Of a stretch of DNA of 64,000 nucleotides, positions 26,435 to 37,303 are shown piece after piece. The first letter of the stretch is position 1. Each line of letters opens with the position of its first letter. Origin of the DNA: Salvia splendens (Eukaryota; Streptophyta; Magnoliopsida; Lamiales; Lamiaceae); NCBI RefSeq assembly GCF_004379255.2, contig NC_056033.1, forward strand, positions 5,808,172-5,872,171, given 5' to 3'. The notes under the pieces were generated by a model. That model was not told the origin of the DNA, did no database searches, and was given only the letters and a program-made list of their open reading frames with translations. The translations under genes and the position numbers were made by a program.

Positions 26435-28483
26435 ATGCGTACCAGATCACATAATACCCATACTTCCGTCCGTGATGAAGGTGAGGAAGCTAGTCCAGCC
26501 CGTAGGTCTGGAAAACAGCCTCGGGAGAAATCGGCCTCCAGTTCTCTTCGCACCGAGCCTCTCCAGCAGCCCGATTTGAATGAGGCTGTCAAGTTGTTCT
26601 TGGCTGAGAAGCAGGATGAGTTCTTAACATTCCTGCAAAAGAGCCAAAAGCCGGAGAAGAAAACGGCGGATTCTCCCTCCCCCTCCAGACATGAAAGTCA
26701 CTACCGCAGTAGTGTCGTATCTTCCAGGAGAAAGAATCCTCACCACCGACATGTTCCTTTTCCTCCTTGTTACCGAAATCACAGGAGAACTCCATCTCCA
26801 CCATACCGTAGAGATGTCGGATTCGCTATGTATGGAGCGCTGAAGACTCCATTTTCGGATGATATCACCAGAACTCCGTTGCCTCAGAATTACCGAACTC
26901 CGTCAGTGACTTATGACGGGTTAGTGGATCCTCATGATTTCCTGGGACGCTATCAGTATAATATGGCGAACCAAGGTCTCAATGAGGTTCATATGTGTAA
27001 GCTGTTTCCCGAGCTGCTCATCGGGAACGCAAGAAGGTGGTTTGATAGCCTCCCTCAAGGCAGCATTAGATCTTACAGAGATCTAATGGATGCTTTTCAT
27101 AGGAGGTTCTTCCAGAAAGCGGAAACCCGAATCACTTCGGCTCAGCTGCTTTCTATACGTCAAGGTCGCGATGAAAAGATTAGCGACTTCATGACAAGAT
27201 TCCACAAGGAATTCCTACAAGTAGATGATCTCAATGATCTACTTGTCATTTCGGCATTCCAAAATGGAATTCTGCCAGGAGCTCTCTACAGAAAGCTCGT
27301 TGAATGCAGTCCGCAAACAGCTCAAGAGATGTGGGACATTGCGGACCAGTTTTCTCGTGCTGATGAGGCAGACCGTCGAAAACGGTCTTTAGACAGCTCT
27401 TCCAGAGGAGACAAGAGGAAGCCCGATCATAGCGATCAGGGACATCCTCGCCGAACTCCTTTTGAAAGAATTCAAAGGGCACCGGTACAAGACAGATTGG
27501 GACCACGTCTCAATCCTGAGAAACCACTCGCTCAGTTCGTACCATTGAACAAGTCGAGAGCGGAAATTTTCGAACTGCATTCTGATATGTTCGAAAAACC
27601 AAAGCCGATGACGAAATCGGCCACGCGCCGAAGTCAGGATAAATATTGCTCCTTCCATCAAGACCACGGTCACGATACCGAGGAGTGTCGAAATTTGGCA
27701 GCAGGTATTGATGTTCTTGTGAAAGCAGGGACGTTAAAAAAATACCAAAGCAAGCCGCCGAAAAAGAATAAGAAACAGAGAAGTGCGAACTGCGCTCCTC
27801 AGGATCCTAAAAGGCAACAGGATCCCGAAGACGATGACGAGCCGCAATATGATGGAGTAATCCAGACTATTGACGCTCTCCCAGCCGGGAAGACTAAATC
27901 GTCTCTAAAATCAGAGCGCAGATGCTTCAATCGAGAGGAGCCAACACATAAAAGGCTGAAGAAGGAGGAAGTAATTACATTTTCAGATGCAGATCCCGTC
28001 CCGGCCATTTCTCCTCATCAAGACGCTATTGTCATTCAAGCTGGAGTGGCAAACAAACTGATCCACAGAGTGTTTGTGGATACAGGAGCGTCGGTTAGCA
28101 TTCTTTTTAAAGAATGTTTTGATAAACTGGAAGTGGATCCAGCTCGGCTCAGTCCGGCCCCACTTCCTCTGAAAAGTTTCGCCCAGGAGGACACCGGCCC
28201 TGAAGGTATTATCAGCCTTCCGATTACGGTAGGAAGAGCGCCTACTAGCTCCAGTACGATGATCGAGTTTTTTGTGGTAAAAGCTCGATCCCCGTATAAC
28301 ATTATACTGGGAAGAGACTGGCTCAACACAGTTCGGGCCATTTGCTCTACTTATCACCTCACGATCAAGATCCCCACTAAAGGAGGGATAGCAGTCATCC
28401 GAGGTGATCAAAAGAGAGCAAAAGAATGTCTGCAGATTGCGCTTAAAAGTGCCGAACAATCAGATCGGCACCATCAAGCATAG
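26435..28483 (+). CDS. Gag-protease polyprotein of the Tat element
   Basis: An intact 682-codon frame from ATG 26435 to TAG 28481-28483. Residues 1-130 are charged and Arg/Ser/Pro-rich. Residues about 160-310 form the plant retrotransposon Gag (capsid) domain (VDPHDFLGRY, NARRWFDSLP, RDEKISDFMTRF). Near residue 405 is a zinc-knuckle-like CX2HX4HX4C, with His in place of the second Cys of the usual CCHC. The aspartic protease follows at about 535-640 with active site VFVDTGASVS (Asp about 548). Gag packages RNA and protease cuts the polyprotein. The frame is the same as that of pol, separated only by the UAG. The bases after the UAG are CAATCA, a known readthrough context. Confidence 0.93.
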   Translation: MRTRSHNTHTSVRDEGEEASPARRSGKQPREKSASSSLRTEPLQQPDLNEAVKLFLAEKQDEFLTFLQKSQKPEKKTADSPSPSRHESHYRSSVVSSRRKNPHHRHVPFPPCYRNHRRTPSPPYRRDVGFAMYGALKTPFSDDITRTPLPQNYRTPSVTYDGLVDPHDFLGRYQYNMANQGLNEVHMCKLFPELLIGNARRWFDSLPQGSIRSYRDLMDAFHRRFFQKAETRITSAQLLSIRQGRDEKISDFMTRFHKEFLQVDDLNDLLVISAFQNGILPGALYRKLVECSPQTAQEMWDIADQFSRADEADRRKRSLDSSSRGDKRKPDHSDQGHPRRTPFERIQRAPVQDRLGPRLNPEKPLAQFVPLNKSRAEIFELHSDMFEKPKPMTKSATRRSQDKYCSFHQDHGHDTEECRNLAAGIDVLVKAGTLKKYQSKPPKKNKKQRSANCAPQDPKRQQDPEDDDEPQYDGVIQTIDALPAGKTKSSLKSERRCFNREEPTHKRLKKEEVITFSDADPVPAISPHQDAIVIQAGVANKLIHRVFVDTGASVSILFKECFDKLEVDPARLSPAPLPLKSFAQEDTGPEGIISLPITVGRAPTSSSTMIEFFVVKARSPYNIILGRDWLNTVRAICSTYHLTIKIPTKGGIAVIRGDQKRAKECLQIALKSAEQSDRHHQA

Positions 28484-28489
28484 CAATCA
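28481..28489 (+). promoter_or_regulatory. Candidate stop-codon readthrough site between gag-protease and pol
   Basis: UAG at 28481-28483 is followed directly by CAAUCA, which fits the CARYYA consensus first defined for tobamovirus UAG readthrough. The frame after the stop stays open for 11 codons to the first pol ATG (28517) and on into reverse transcriptase. Leaky termination here would give a Gag-Pol fusion at a low ratio. Readthrough itself is inferred. Confidence 0.65.
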
Positions 28490-31400
28490 CAGCAGCCGGA
28501 GTCAGAGGCAGGCGAAATGAACGAAGTCACACCGGAGCCGAACTCACGACCAGTTCAGTTATACGAAGACGATCCATCCAGAACGGTCAAGATCGGTTTC
28601 GCGGGAACACCTCTACTCCGGGAAAAGACCATCCAGCTCCTCAAAGAGTACAAAGATGTCTTTGCGTGGTCTCCGTTGGACATGACTGGAGTGTCTCCCG
28701 AGGTAATTACACATCGGTTAAATATTGATCCTTCAGTCCGGCCTATAAAACAGAAGCAAAGACTCTTTGCGGCAGAAAGAAATCAAGTCATCCATGACGA
28801 AGTCCGCCAATTACTGAAAGCGGATGTATTATTTGAAGTAAAATATCCTTCTTGGGTGGCCAATCCTGTGATGATCAAGAAAAAAGAAGGAGGATGGCGG
28901 ATGTGCATAGATTTTACAGATCTAAATAAGCACTGTCCTAAAGATTGCTACCCCCCTTCCCAACATAGATAAAAAAGTAGAAGCTTTGATAGGCTTCGAA
29001 ATTTTCTGTTTTCTTGATTTGTATAAAGGATACCACCAAGTTTTAATGGATGAGAATGATGCTTCAAAAACGGCTTTCATTACTGACTTCGGTATTTTTG
29101 CTTATAAAAAGATGCCATTTGGTTTAAAGAATGCAGGAGCCACATATCAAAGGATGGTAGATAAGCTATTTCGGCACCTGATCGGAAAAGAGGTTGAAGT
29201 ATATGTTGACGACATAGTTGTTAAAAGCAGAAGCACTTCGTAGTACGAAAACAATCTCAAATCCACTCTCGACGTGCTCAAAAAAGCCAACCTCAAACTC
29301 AATCCCCAAAAATGTACCTTTTTGGTAGATTCGGGAAAATTTCTGGGTTGTTGGGTTTCAAAGGAAGGACTCAAGGCAAATCCCCTAAAGGTTCAAGTTG
29401 TTCAGAACATGGTAATGCCGAAGTCAATACATGATGTGCAAAGGCTAACTGGATGTCTAGCCGCACTGAATAGATTCCTTTCCCAAGCAGCCGAGAAGCA
29501 AATGCCGTTCTTCAATGTTTTGAAGAAGGCACCAAAGTTTGAGTGGGGAGCCGAACAGAAGAAGGCTTTTGACGAACTCAAATGTTATTTAACCGAACTT
29601 CCTATTCTCTCTGCTCCAACAGATGCCGAAGTGATATTCTTATATTTAGCAGCATCAGATCAAACCATTAGCGCGGTGCTTGTACGAGAAGAAGGCCTAA
29701 AACAGCGTCCTATCTACTTTACAAGCCGAGCATTAAGAGGTCCCGAAACAAGGTATCAACCTCTGGAAAAAATTGCTCTGGCATTAGTAAATGCAGCAAG
29801 GAGACTGCGGCCATATTTCTATGCTCACAAAGTGTGCTTCTTAACCGATCTTCCACTTCGGCAAGTTTTGACTAAGCCCGAAGCATCGGGCAGAATTGCC
29901 AAGTGGGCCATAGAGTTGGGAGAACATTCAATAGAATATCTACCTCGGAAAGCCATCAAGGGACAAGCCTTGGCAGATTTTCTTGTAGAGGTAAAGTTCG
30001 ATCAGGCAATCCCTACTATTGCCGAACAGAAAAATCCTACCAATGATGAACTAACACTGCCCCAGAAACCCGAAGTAGAGCCGCCGGACTGTTGGATTGG
30101 ATTCGTGGATGGAGCTTCGAATAAGACAGGAAGTGGAGCTGGTATTCTACTTATCGCTCCCGACGGACACGAAGTAACTTATTCACTTCGGTTCTTATTC
30201 CCAACCACTAATAACGAAGCCGAATACGAAGCCCTTCTTGCCGGACTTCAGTTAGCGCAACGTCTACTTGTCAAATCTCTCAAAATTCATTGTGATTCAC
30301 AAGTCATAGTGAATCACATGCTGGGTACAAGTGAAGCCCGTGGTGAAAGGATGAAAAAATACTTGGACAAAGCGCAAAGTATTAGCCGAAATTTCTCTTA
30401 TTTTCGGATAATCCACATTCCCAGAGCGGGAAATAGCCGAGCAGATACTTTAGGTAAGTTGGCCTCATATCCGAGCTCAAGGGTGGAGGAATTACCGCAC
30501 AGAAGCATTGATGAAGCTGAAGTACACTCAGTAACCAGTTCACCAAACTGGATGACGCCAATATTAAAGTATCTAGATCAAGGACAACTGCCCGAGGATA
30601 AGAGAGAAGCAAGGAAAATCACATGCCGAGCACGTCGGTATGAACTTCATGAAGGAGTCCTATATAGAAAGTCCTACCTTCAACCGTTATTGCGATGTGT
30701 AGGACCAGAAGAGACGGATTACATCCTTAGAGAAGTTCATGAAGGATCTTGCGGTAGCCACATCGGAGCTAGAGCATTAGCTAAAAAAGTTCTGAGATGG
30801 GGATATTATTGGCCAACTTTGGTACAAGAAGCAGTACGGCTAGTTAAGAAATGTACGAAATGCCAAATCCATGCAAATATCCCAAGGATGCCGCAGACTG
30901 ATCTATGTGCTATGCAAAACCCTTGGCCTTTTATGCAATGGGGCATAGACATAGTAGGACCACTACCACAAGCTCCCCGGCAAATGAAATTCTTGATCGT
31001 TGCCGTGGATTACTTCACAAAGTGGGTGGAGGCTGAACCATTAGCTACGATAACGAGCTCAAAGGCATTAGATTTTGTCTGGAAGAACATAGTTTGCCGA
31101 TTTGGCATACCCCATATCCTCATTTCGGATAATGGGACTCAGTTTACTGACAAAACATTCAAGAATTGGTGCCAAGAGTTGAATATTCAACAGCGGTTCA
31201 CTTCGGTCTCTCACCCACAAGCAAACGGACAAACGGAAGTAACAAACCGTATTTTGGTGAAAGGATTAAAAGCTCGGTTAGAACAAGCCAAAGGACAATG
31301 GGTAGAAAATCTTCCTCAAGTCCTATGGTCTTACCGAACTACACCAAAAACCTCCAACGGTGAAACTCCGTACAGTCTAGTGTACGGCACTGAAGCCGTA

Positions 31401-31781
31401 ATTCCGGTTGAGATCGGCATACCCAGCCCCCGAACCCTCAATTTCTCAACAGAACTGAATGACGACGGACTGAGAGCCGAACTAGATCTTGCCGAAGAAA
31501 GAAGAGAATTGGCCTGCATAAAAGCAGCCAAGTACAAGGAGCAAGTAACCCGGTATTATAACCAAAGGGTGAAAAAGCTGCAGTTTCAAGTGGGAGATCT
31601 CGTATTGAGAAACAATGAAGTAAGCCGAGCAGAAAAGCTGGGCAAACTTGAACCCACATGGGAAGGTCCGTATCGGGTGTCAGAAGTACTGGGAAAAGGG
31701 TCTTATAAATTGACTCACATGTCAGGAGAACAAGTACCCCGAACATGGCACATTTCCAACCTCAAGAAGTTCTATTTGTAA
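28484..31781 (+). pseudogene. Pol (RT, two RNase H domains, integrase) of the Tat element, two lesions
   Basis: Reverse transcriptase begins after 28517 and includes the WRMCIDFTDLN motif and YVDD at about 29201-29212. Two lesions break it. A C run at 28951-28956 has one base too many for the frame, so translation stops at 28970-28972. An in-frame TAG lies at 29241-29243, shortly after YVDD. Otherwise the frame is open to TAA at 31779-31781. Next come the Gypsy RNase H (about 29600-30000), where the usual TDAS is LAAS and so lacks the catalytic Asp, and then a second RNase H (WIGFVDGASN to GNSRADTLGKLA, about 30090-30470). Integrase follows with an HHCC zinc finger (H..H..CTKC, 30735-30870) and a DDE core (WGIDIVG, ISDNGTQF, NGQTEVT). 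Annotated as a pseudogene because of the two lesions. Confidence 0.9.
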
Positions 31782-31904
31782 GAGACAAGGTCCGGTCAGT
31801 CTCGTGTCTAGTTCGGTCCTAGGGGTATGTGCTTTCATATTTGTATTGTTCTTTATACTTGTCGTTTTTTAAAAGATTAAAATCTTTTTCGTCCTTTTTA
31901 TTTG

Positions 31905-31950
31905 TCTCTCTATGTGCGTTTTGTCTCTCTATGTGCGTTTTGTCTCTTAT
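31905..31950. repeat. Short tandem duplication in the 3' region of the Tat element
   Basis: A 20-base unit ending in TATGTGCGTTTTGTCTCTC is repeated twice with a partial third copy, just past the pol stop. Confidence 0.7.
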
Positions 31951-32125
31951 AAATGTTACTGAGGTATATTGTTCTTTAAAGGCTGATCCCCTTTTTAGAT
32001 CAATTATTAAAGACAACTGTGAGTCCAAGCTTCTAAGGAAGATACAAGATTCCACAATTCAGCTTAAGAAACAAGCAATTCGTCTGAAACGAACTGCAAT
32101 AAGCCGAAAACCACTCTGGTTAACT

Positions 32126-32319
32126 AGGGAAAGTCCAATCCAAGCGATAAAACTCGCCAAATAAGGACACTAACTAAGTCCGGTCAAAGAAGAGTTTACT
32201 TCATAAGACCGAGGACGAGTACAGGGAAAGTCCAATCCAAGCGATAAAACTCGCCAAATAAGGACACTAACTCAGTCCGGTCAAAGAAGAGTCTACTTCA
32301 TAAGACAGAGGACGAGTAC
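32126..32319. repeat. 97-bp tandem duplication inside the Tat element
   Basis: Two head-to-tail units (32126-32222 and 32223-32319), each starting AGGGAAAGTCCAATCC, differ at only a few positions. They lie between pol and the 3' end of the antisense gene, in the part of Tat elements where tandem repeats often arise. Confidence 0.85.
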
Positions 32320-32458
32320 AATAAATGAAATAAAAAATCGCTGAACTGTAAATACGCAGTGATAGAAGCGAAATGAAAAAATTTCATTTACTAAGTCTTG
32401 TTGGGCATACAATTCCGCTGCCCTACGAGAATGCGTTACACTATTACAAAGGACTATT

Positions 32459-35370
32459 CTACTGTCTACGATTGCTAAAGTTGAGCCACCTATCCGAAAA
32501 ATCCTCATGATGCTGAGTTCGGGCGTTCCGAGCAGATGAAGAATAAGTAGGTGGGCGAGATGCTCTGATCGATCTACCGCCTCTTCCCTGAGTCCGGGAA
32601 GTTCTAGCACCTCGGCGGCGAAGAGTCTCTTCACGAAGCATTCGCTGATCTTGCTCACTCATATTCACAACTCCTCTACGAACTTCAGGGCGTTCTTGTC
32701 TTGACGTTTCCGGTTGCTCCTGAGTCCGTTGCTGATTTGGAGTAGAAATTTGAGTAAGTGGATTAGAGGTTTGAGTTGGAGTGTGAGCATCTGTTAGCGG
32801 GAAATGGCTAAGGAATCTCTCGATTGAGGGACGCCGGGAAAGAATGATGTCGTACAGAGAAGCCAAGCGCCGCAATGATTTCACAACTTGTTGGCAAGCC
32901 GAGCTCTCCAGCACATTGTTCTTCCGGAGTACATGAAGCTTCTCCCACTGTTCATCAACTTGATTCTGAACTTCAGATATAGCCATTCCCCCGCGCCCGC
33001 AGATGAAATCTTCATATGCAGTCCTCTCAGCGATGACAGTATTCAGCTCGGCCTCCAAATCTTTCTTTATGGACTCTAAGTCCTTATTGTTGGACTCCAG
33101 CTCCACTAAACGAGCCAAGAGTTCATCATACTTCATCTGGTCATCTATAGCTTTTTTCTCAGCTTCATTTAAAGCCAAAGAGTATAGCCGCTTCCAGTGA
33201 AGTACCTCCAGCTCCTTAGAGTTAAGAATACGAAGCAGCTATGTCAGTTCGGCATTTCAGTTTACCGAGCAGGCAGTAAACCACAATAGGAGTAAAAGAG
33301 ATTAAGAAGAGCTATAAGGAAGACACGAGTGTAGAAAGAAGAATTTTTTTCATTCACAAGAAAAAATTTACACAAGGAGGGCTTCAAGGCCATTTTACAA
33401 ATAGAAAGAAAGAAACTAAACTAAGAGAAGGGAGACGAAATCATACTTCGCCAGTTTCGTCTCCGGCTTCCCTGTGGGTTTCAGCTTCTTTCTCCTTGTC
33501 GACCTCGGTCTCAGCCTCGGCCTCCCTCCTCCCTCCCTCCTGCTCGGCGCCCCCATCGCCGATCTGCTGCACCTCTTGCTCGGCGTGCCCGTCGCCGGTC
33601 TGCCGATCCTTCTGCTCGGTCTCCTTGCCGGCCTCATTTTCCTGCTCACCCTCTTCTTTGAAAATTGAAGCGGGTGAAACAGGCCCCAAGGAGGCAAAGA
33701 TGGCCTCCATGTTCTCGTCACGGTCAGCACGGCAATTACGGACTCGTTCAGCAGAAAGCAGGACCGATGAAGACGCAAGCTCCTCAAGGAGCGGCAGACT
33801 CTGGAGACGCGCTGCAATCTCTCGGCCATACAGCGGCAAGACGACTTCGGGTTCCTGCTCAGCATTATCGGTCATCAATTTCAGCAGATCACCGATAAGG
33901 GCCGAAAATTGATTGCTCAAAAAGAGTTTCTCCGTGTAAACACGGAGAGCCTCCCCCTGAGCAACCACGGCAGCCGCTTCCCTATGTGTCGACCGCTCTC
34001 TCTGGATGATGAGCTGGTCTTTGGCACGCTGGGCTTCATCCTGAGCCGAGATCATAGCGGCCCTTGCCCTCTCAAAGTCTGCCCGAGCCTGTTCGGCCTG
34101 GTGACGAGCAGCATTCAAATTCCTCTGCATCTCATCATAATCGCTGGACGCTTTAGAGAGTTCAACTGTGACGAGTTTGCAGAGCATATTGTTCCTCTGA
34201 AAATGGAAAAAGGAAAAAAGTCAACAGAGGGGCCACAAAAAATATAGGAAAGAAGCAAAACCAGAAAATCAAGAAGGAAATTCACCTCCACAAAGTCCTT
34301 TGGCCATAAAAAGGGCTCAGAGATATGTTCCGAAGTGGCCGCAACCGCTCCGGATCCACAACCCCCCAGGACAATGTCTCTCTGTGGCGCTTTTGGGGGT
34401 TTCTGAGTCTTCGCCTTCCCCTTTGCCGAAGTCGATTCCGGCTTTTTTGGATCCGAAGACTGACTCGAAGAGGTCTTCTGCCTCTTCGGATTCTTCTCGG
34501 CATCAGACGCCGAGCTGGTGGCTCTCTGTTTCTCCGGCTCCTTGGATTCGGAGGATTTGCGACCTAGCCTGCTTAGCATGTTCACTGCCAAAAAGCGAGA
34601 AAACAAAGTTAGTTTTCGCCGCTAAAGCAGTAAAGCATAAAAAAGAAATCCTCACCCTCAGTCTCTTCGTCCGAAGACGAGGAATCGAACACGAAGTCAC
34701 CCTTGACGAGCTCAGATTCCGAATACTGTTTCCTAATCATGGGAATCTTATTGAGCTCGCCCTCGAGCTCGTCCAACGGTTCTACCCGAGGATGAGGAAT
34801 TACGGACTTCGGCCCTCTCCAGGAAAAGTCCGGAGCCGCTGTCCTATTGTAAAAAAAGAAACGATTTTGCCACTTCGGCCATTTGGTTTTACAGAATGCT
34901 CTGAAGGGCTGTAAAGGGATCAAGTAAAACCAGGATTCCTTTCTCTTAAACTGAAAGAAATTAAGGATTGCCCTCAGAGACAGATCCTTTTCTAGTCTAC
35001 GCAGCTCGGCAGCAAAGGCCGATAAGTGCCTCCAAGAATTTGGAGTCACCTGACCTAAAGGAAGTTGAAAAAAATCAAGAAGCTCTACAAAGGCAGGGGG
35101 AAGAGGGAAACGAAGCCCGCATTCTAAGCAGGCTTCGTAAACGGTGGCATAACCCTCCGGCGGCGAGTTAGCCCTATGAATGTCGTCGGGAATCACCACT
35201 AACCCCCCAGGAAGAAAATATTTTCCGTGTAAGGATATCACAGTATCCTTACTCAAAATGCTGTGAAAATATTCTACCGTCTTCTCCCCGGACCTTTTCC
35301 GGCCAGAAGACCCCTTACCCCCCTTCCTACCACTACCTGATTCAGAAACAGATTCAGAAGAAGAAGACAT
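32459..35370 (-). CDS. Spliced antisense gene of the Tat element (PF04195-type plant transposon protein with coiled coil)
   Basis: Four exons on the strand opposite to gag-pol: 35370-34656, 34584-34286, 34196-33447, 33238-32459. Introns are 71, 89 and 208 bp with GT-AG ends and consistent phase. They join to about 847 residues from ATG 35370. Exon 1 has an acidic/Ser-rich start, then a domain I recognise as the putative plant (gypsy-type) transposon protein domain (KYFLPGGLVVIPDD, EACLECGLRFPLP, LGQVTPNSWRHL). Exon 2 is basic (KNPKRQKTSS), a possible nuclear signal. Exons 3 and 4 are Ala/Glu/Arg-rich coiled coil, followed by an Arg/Ser-rich tail. Without the third splice, exon 3 ends at TGA 33441-33443 for a 589-residue form. 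Antisense ORFs of this kind are known in several Tat-lineage families; their function is unknown. A TATA-like TAAATATT lies at 35505-35498. Confidence 0.72.
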
Positions 35371-35661
35371 GATTCTTACTCTTTGATGGTCGAAAGTCTC
35401 TGAAGAAATTCTTGAAGAAGCGGAAGAAAATTTTACGAAAAAGAGAGAGAATACAGAAGAAATAATCGCAAAAGTATTCCAATGATGAAGAGAGGAAATA
35501 TTTATCAGATTCGCAAAGGCATTTCAAATTCGTCGCACCGTTTCAAATCCCACTTTTTCTGGATTCTCTGGCCGGATTTGCTGTCACATTTAATGCAGAC
35601 ACGTGCAGAGCACGCCTCCTGACCCCCTTACAAAATGCCGAAGTGATTTACTTCGCTTTTC

Positions 35662-35671
35662 GGGGGGGTGG
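35662..35671 (+). other. Polypurine tract of the Tat element
   Basis: GGGGGGGTGG directly before the 3' LTR, the expected plus-strand primer site. The single T is tolerated in many plant elements. Confidence 0.75.
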
Positions 35672-36264
35672 TGATGGGATACGAACTAAACAACTAAACC
35701 CTAATTGCGAGCCCAATAGCAGTGACGGCCCATCAGCCCAAAACCCAAGAAAAAGTATCAGTTCGGCACAACCAAAGAGTTCGGTCGCAGCCTATAGCTC
35801 GGTAAAAGCCGACCAATCGAGTTCTACTCTCAGATCGGCAAAAGCTGATCGGCAAAGTCCAGCAGTTCGGTCTCAGTATTCGACCGAACAAGGAGATAGT
35901 GGACCCCTGCAGGATCTCCACGACCTACATCATCACCCACGATCTCCACGACCTCTATTACACCCACGATCTATTTAGTGGTATGAAGCAGTTATCAACC
36001 CCCCTACCAGGGCTGTAAACCACGATCTTAGTTCGAATTGTATAAATAGAACTGAGATCAGATAGACAAGGGTTAAGCTCTCTAGATCCTGAATCTTATA
36101 GCAAATCAGTATTGTAATCTGTAAGCGAGACCAAGCAATACAAATTTGCCCTCTCTTCTTCCCGTGGACGTAGATTTACCTCAGTAAATCGAACCACGTA
36201 ATTTTCCGTGTTGTGATCGTTTATTACTTGCATTTATTCCCATCAAAAATTCGCCACATCATCA
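35672..36264 (+). repeat. 3' LTR of the Tat element
   Basis: 593 bp, TG...CA, one base different from the 5' LTR. It is followed by the TAGAG target duplication at 36265-36269. Confidence 0.95.
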
Positions 36265-37114
36265 TAGAGAATGAAACTCAACAAATTTAGAAATGATACC
36301 ATTAGTTATACACAAACCAAAATACTAAGCATTAGTAGAAAACATTTCATCTATTATCATATACAGTATATTTGGTTTGTGCTATTAGTTTAAACTTACA
36401 AGAAAATACATATGGGATTTATTTTATAAAGACGTTTCCTCTATAATTAAAGACTCATGATATCGTCTTTCTCATGTACTCTAATAGTAAAAGTTTTTTT
36501 TTTTGTATTAATTAATATCATTATCCTTTAATTAAATAAACAATCCAACATCAGTTGTGAATGATTATATAATGACAAATTGATAATAACAATGAGTATA
36601 TTTTGATAGTAAATACGGAGTACTAAACTCTAATTAAAAGTTAAAAACTTAGTATTAAATTACCAACAATTAATACGGACTACTAGTAATTAATAAAGTG
36701 CGGATTTTTTCTTGTCATTTGTAAAGCGTTGTTACACGTATCAATCAAATTTGTGAATTATATTATTGTTAAAATAAAGGAAAATCGTTGTAACTTCAAA
36801 GTGAGAATAAAAATTCCAGTAGAAGCAACACATTATGAAACTTTTACATCTCGTGAACCAATTGAATGATAAAAGGTAAAGAAAGTTGTGCATTGATTTT
36901 GCTTTAAAGTGAAATTTTAGAACCATGATATATGGCTTAAACTTTAAAGTAACGGAATTTGTTTGGAATTTTGCAAGTGATCGTCATCCAAAGGGGGGTG
37001 AATTTGTCTTAACTAAATTAATGTATATCTAAGTTGATGAATTGTAAGTAATTAATTTGATCCAACGCTAACTATAAACATGCCAAACTTGTTGTAAAAT
37101 TATATAGTATAATA

Positions 37115-37303
37115 CTCTATTCGTCTTACAAGAGTATTTATTTTTAATTTTAAGAACTTTTATTCTAAAGAGAGTCCTATTCTTCAAATAATACTTTAAT
37201 AATTAGTACTACTACTTTTTAGTCTATTTTTTTCTTACTTTATCAATTGTGCATTAAAACTCGTGTTCAGCCAAAAGTGCATACTTTTATGGGACAGAGA
37301 GAG
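37115..37303. mobile_element. Stowaway-like MITE
   Basis: 189 bp between TA dinucleotides (37113-37114, 37304-37305). It starts CTCTATTCGTCTTACAAGAG and ends TATGGGACAGAGAGAG, imperfect inverted repeats of the Stowaway type. Confidence 0.65.

Larger units (their letters stand above)
25767..36264 (+). mobile_element. Tat-lineage Ty3/Gypsy LTR retrotransposon, 10.5 kb, very young
   Basis: A complete element of 10,498 bp flanked by the 5-bp duplication TAGAG (25762-25766 and 36265-36269). The two LTRs are 593 bp each, begin TG and end CA, and differ at one base (A at 25823, G at 35728). This implies insertion within roughly the last 100,000 years at usual plant rates. Order inside: primer-binding site, gag-protease, UAG stop, reverse transcriptase, degenerate Gypsy RNase H, second RNase H, integrase, then a 3.9-kb 3' region with a spliced antisense gene. 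Two RNase H domains plus an antisense gene with a plant-transposon domain are hallmarks of the Tat lineage. Despite its youth, pol carries a frameshift and a nonsense codon, so this copy is probably not autonomous. Confidence 0.95.

Noticed and set aside
29274..31781. RNase H-integrase frame as a separate gene with its own start
   Set aside because: It is in the same frame as the preceding reverse transcriptase and is separated from it only by a TAG, so it is the rest of a broken pol, not its own gene.
33416..34247. Plus-strand frames (33474-33912, 33909-34247) as an env-like gene
   Set aside because: They overlap the spliced antisense exons, are short, and show no signal or membrane pattern; the minus strand has the coherent protein.
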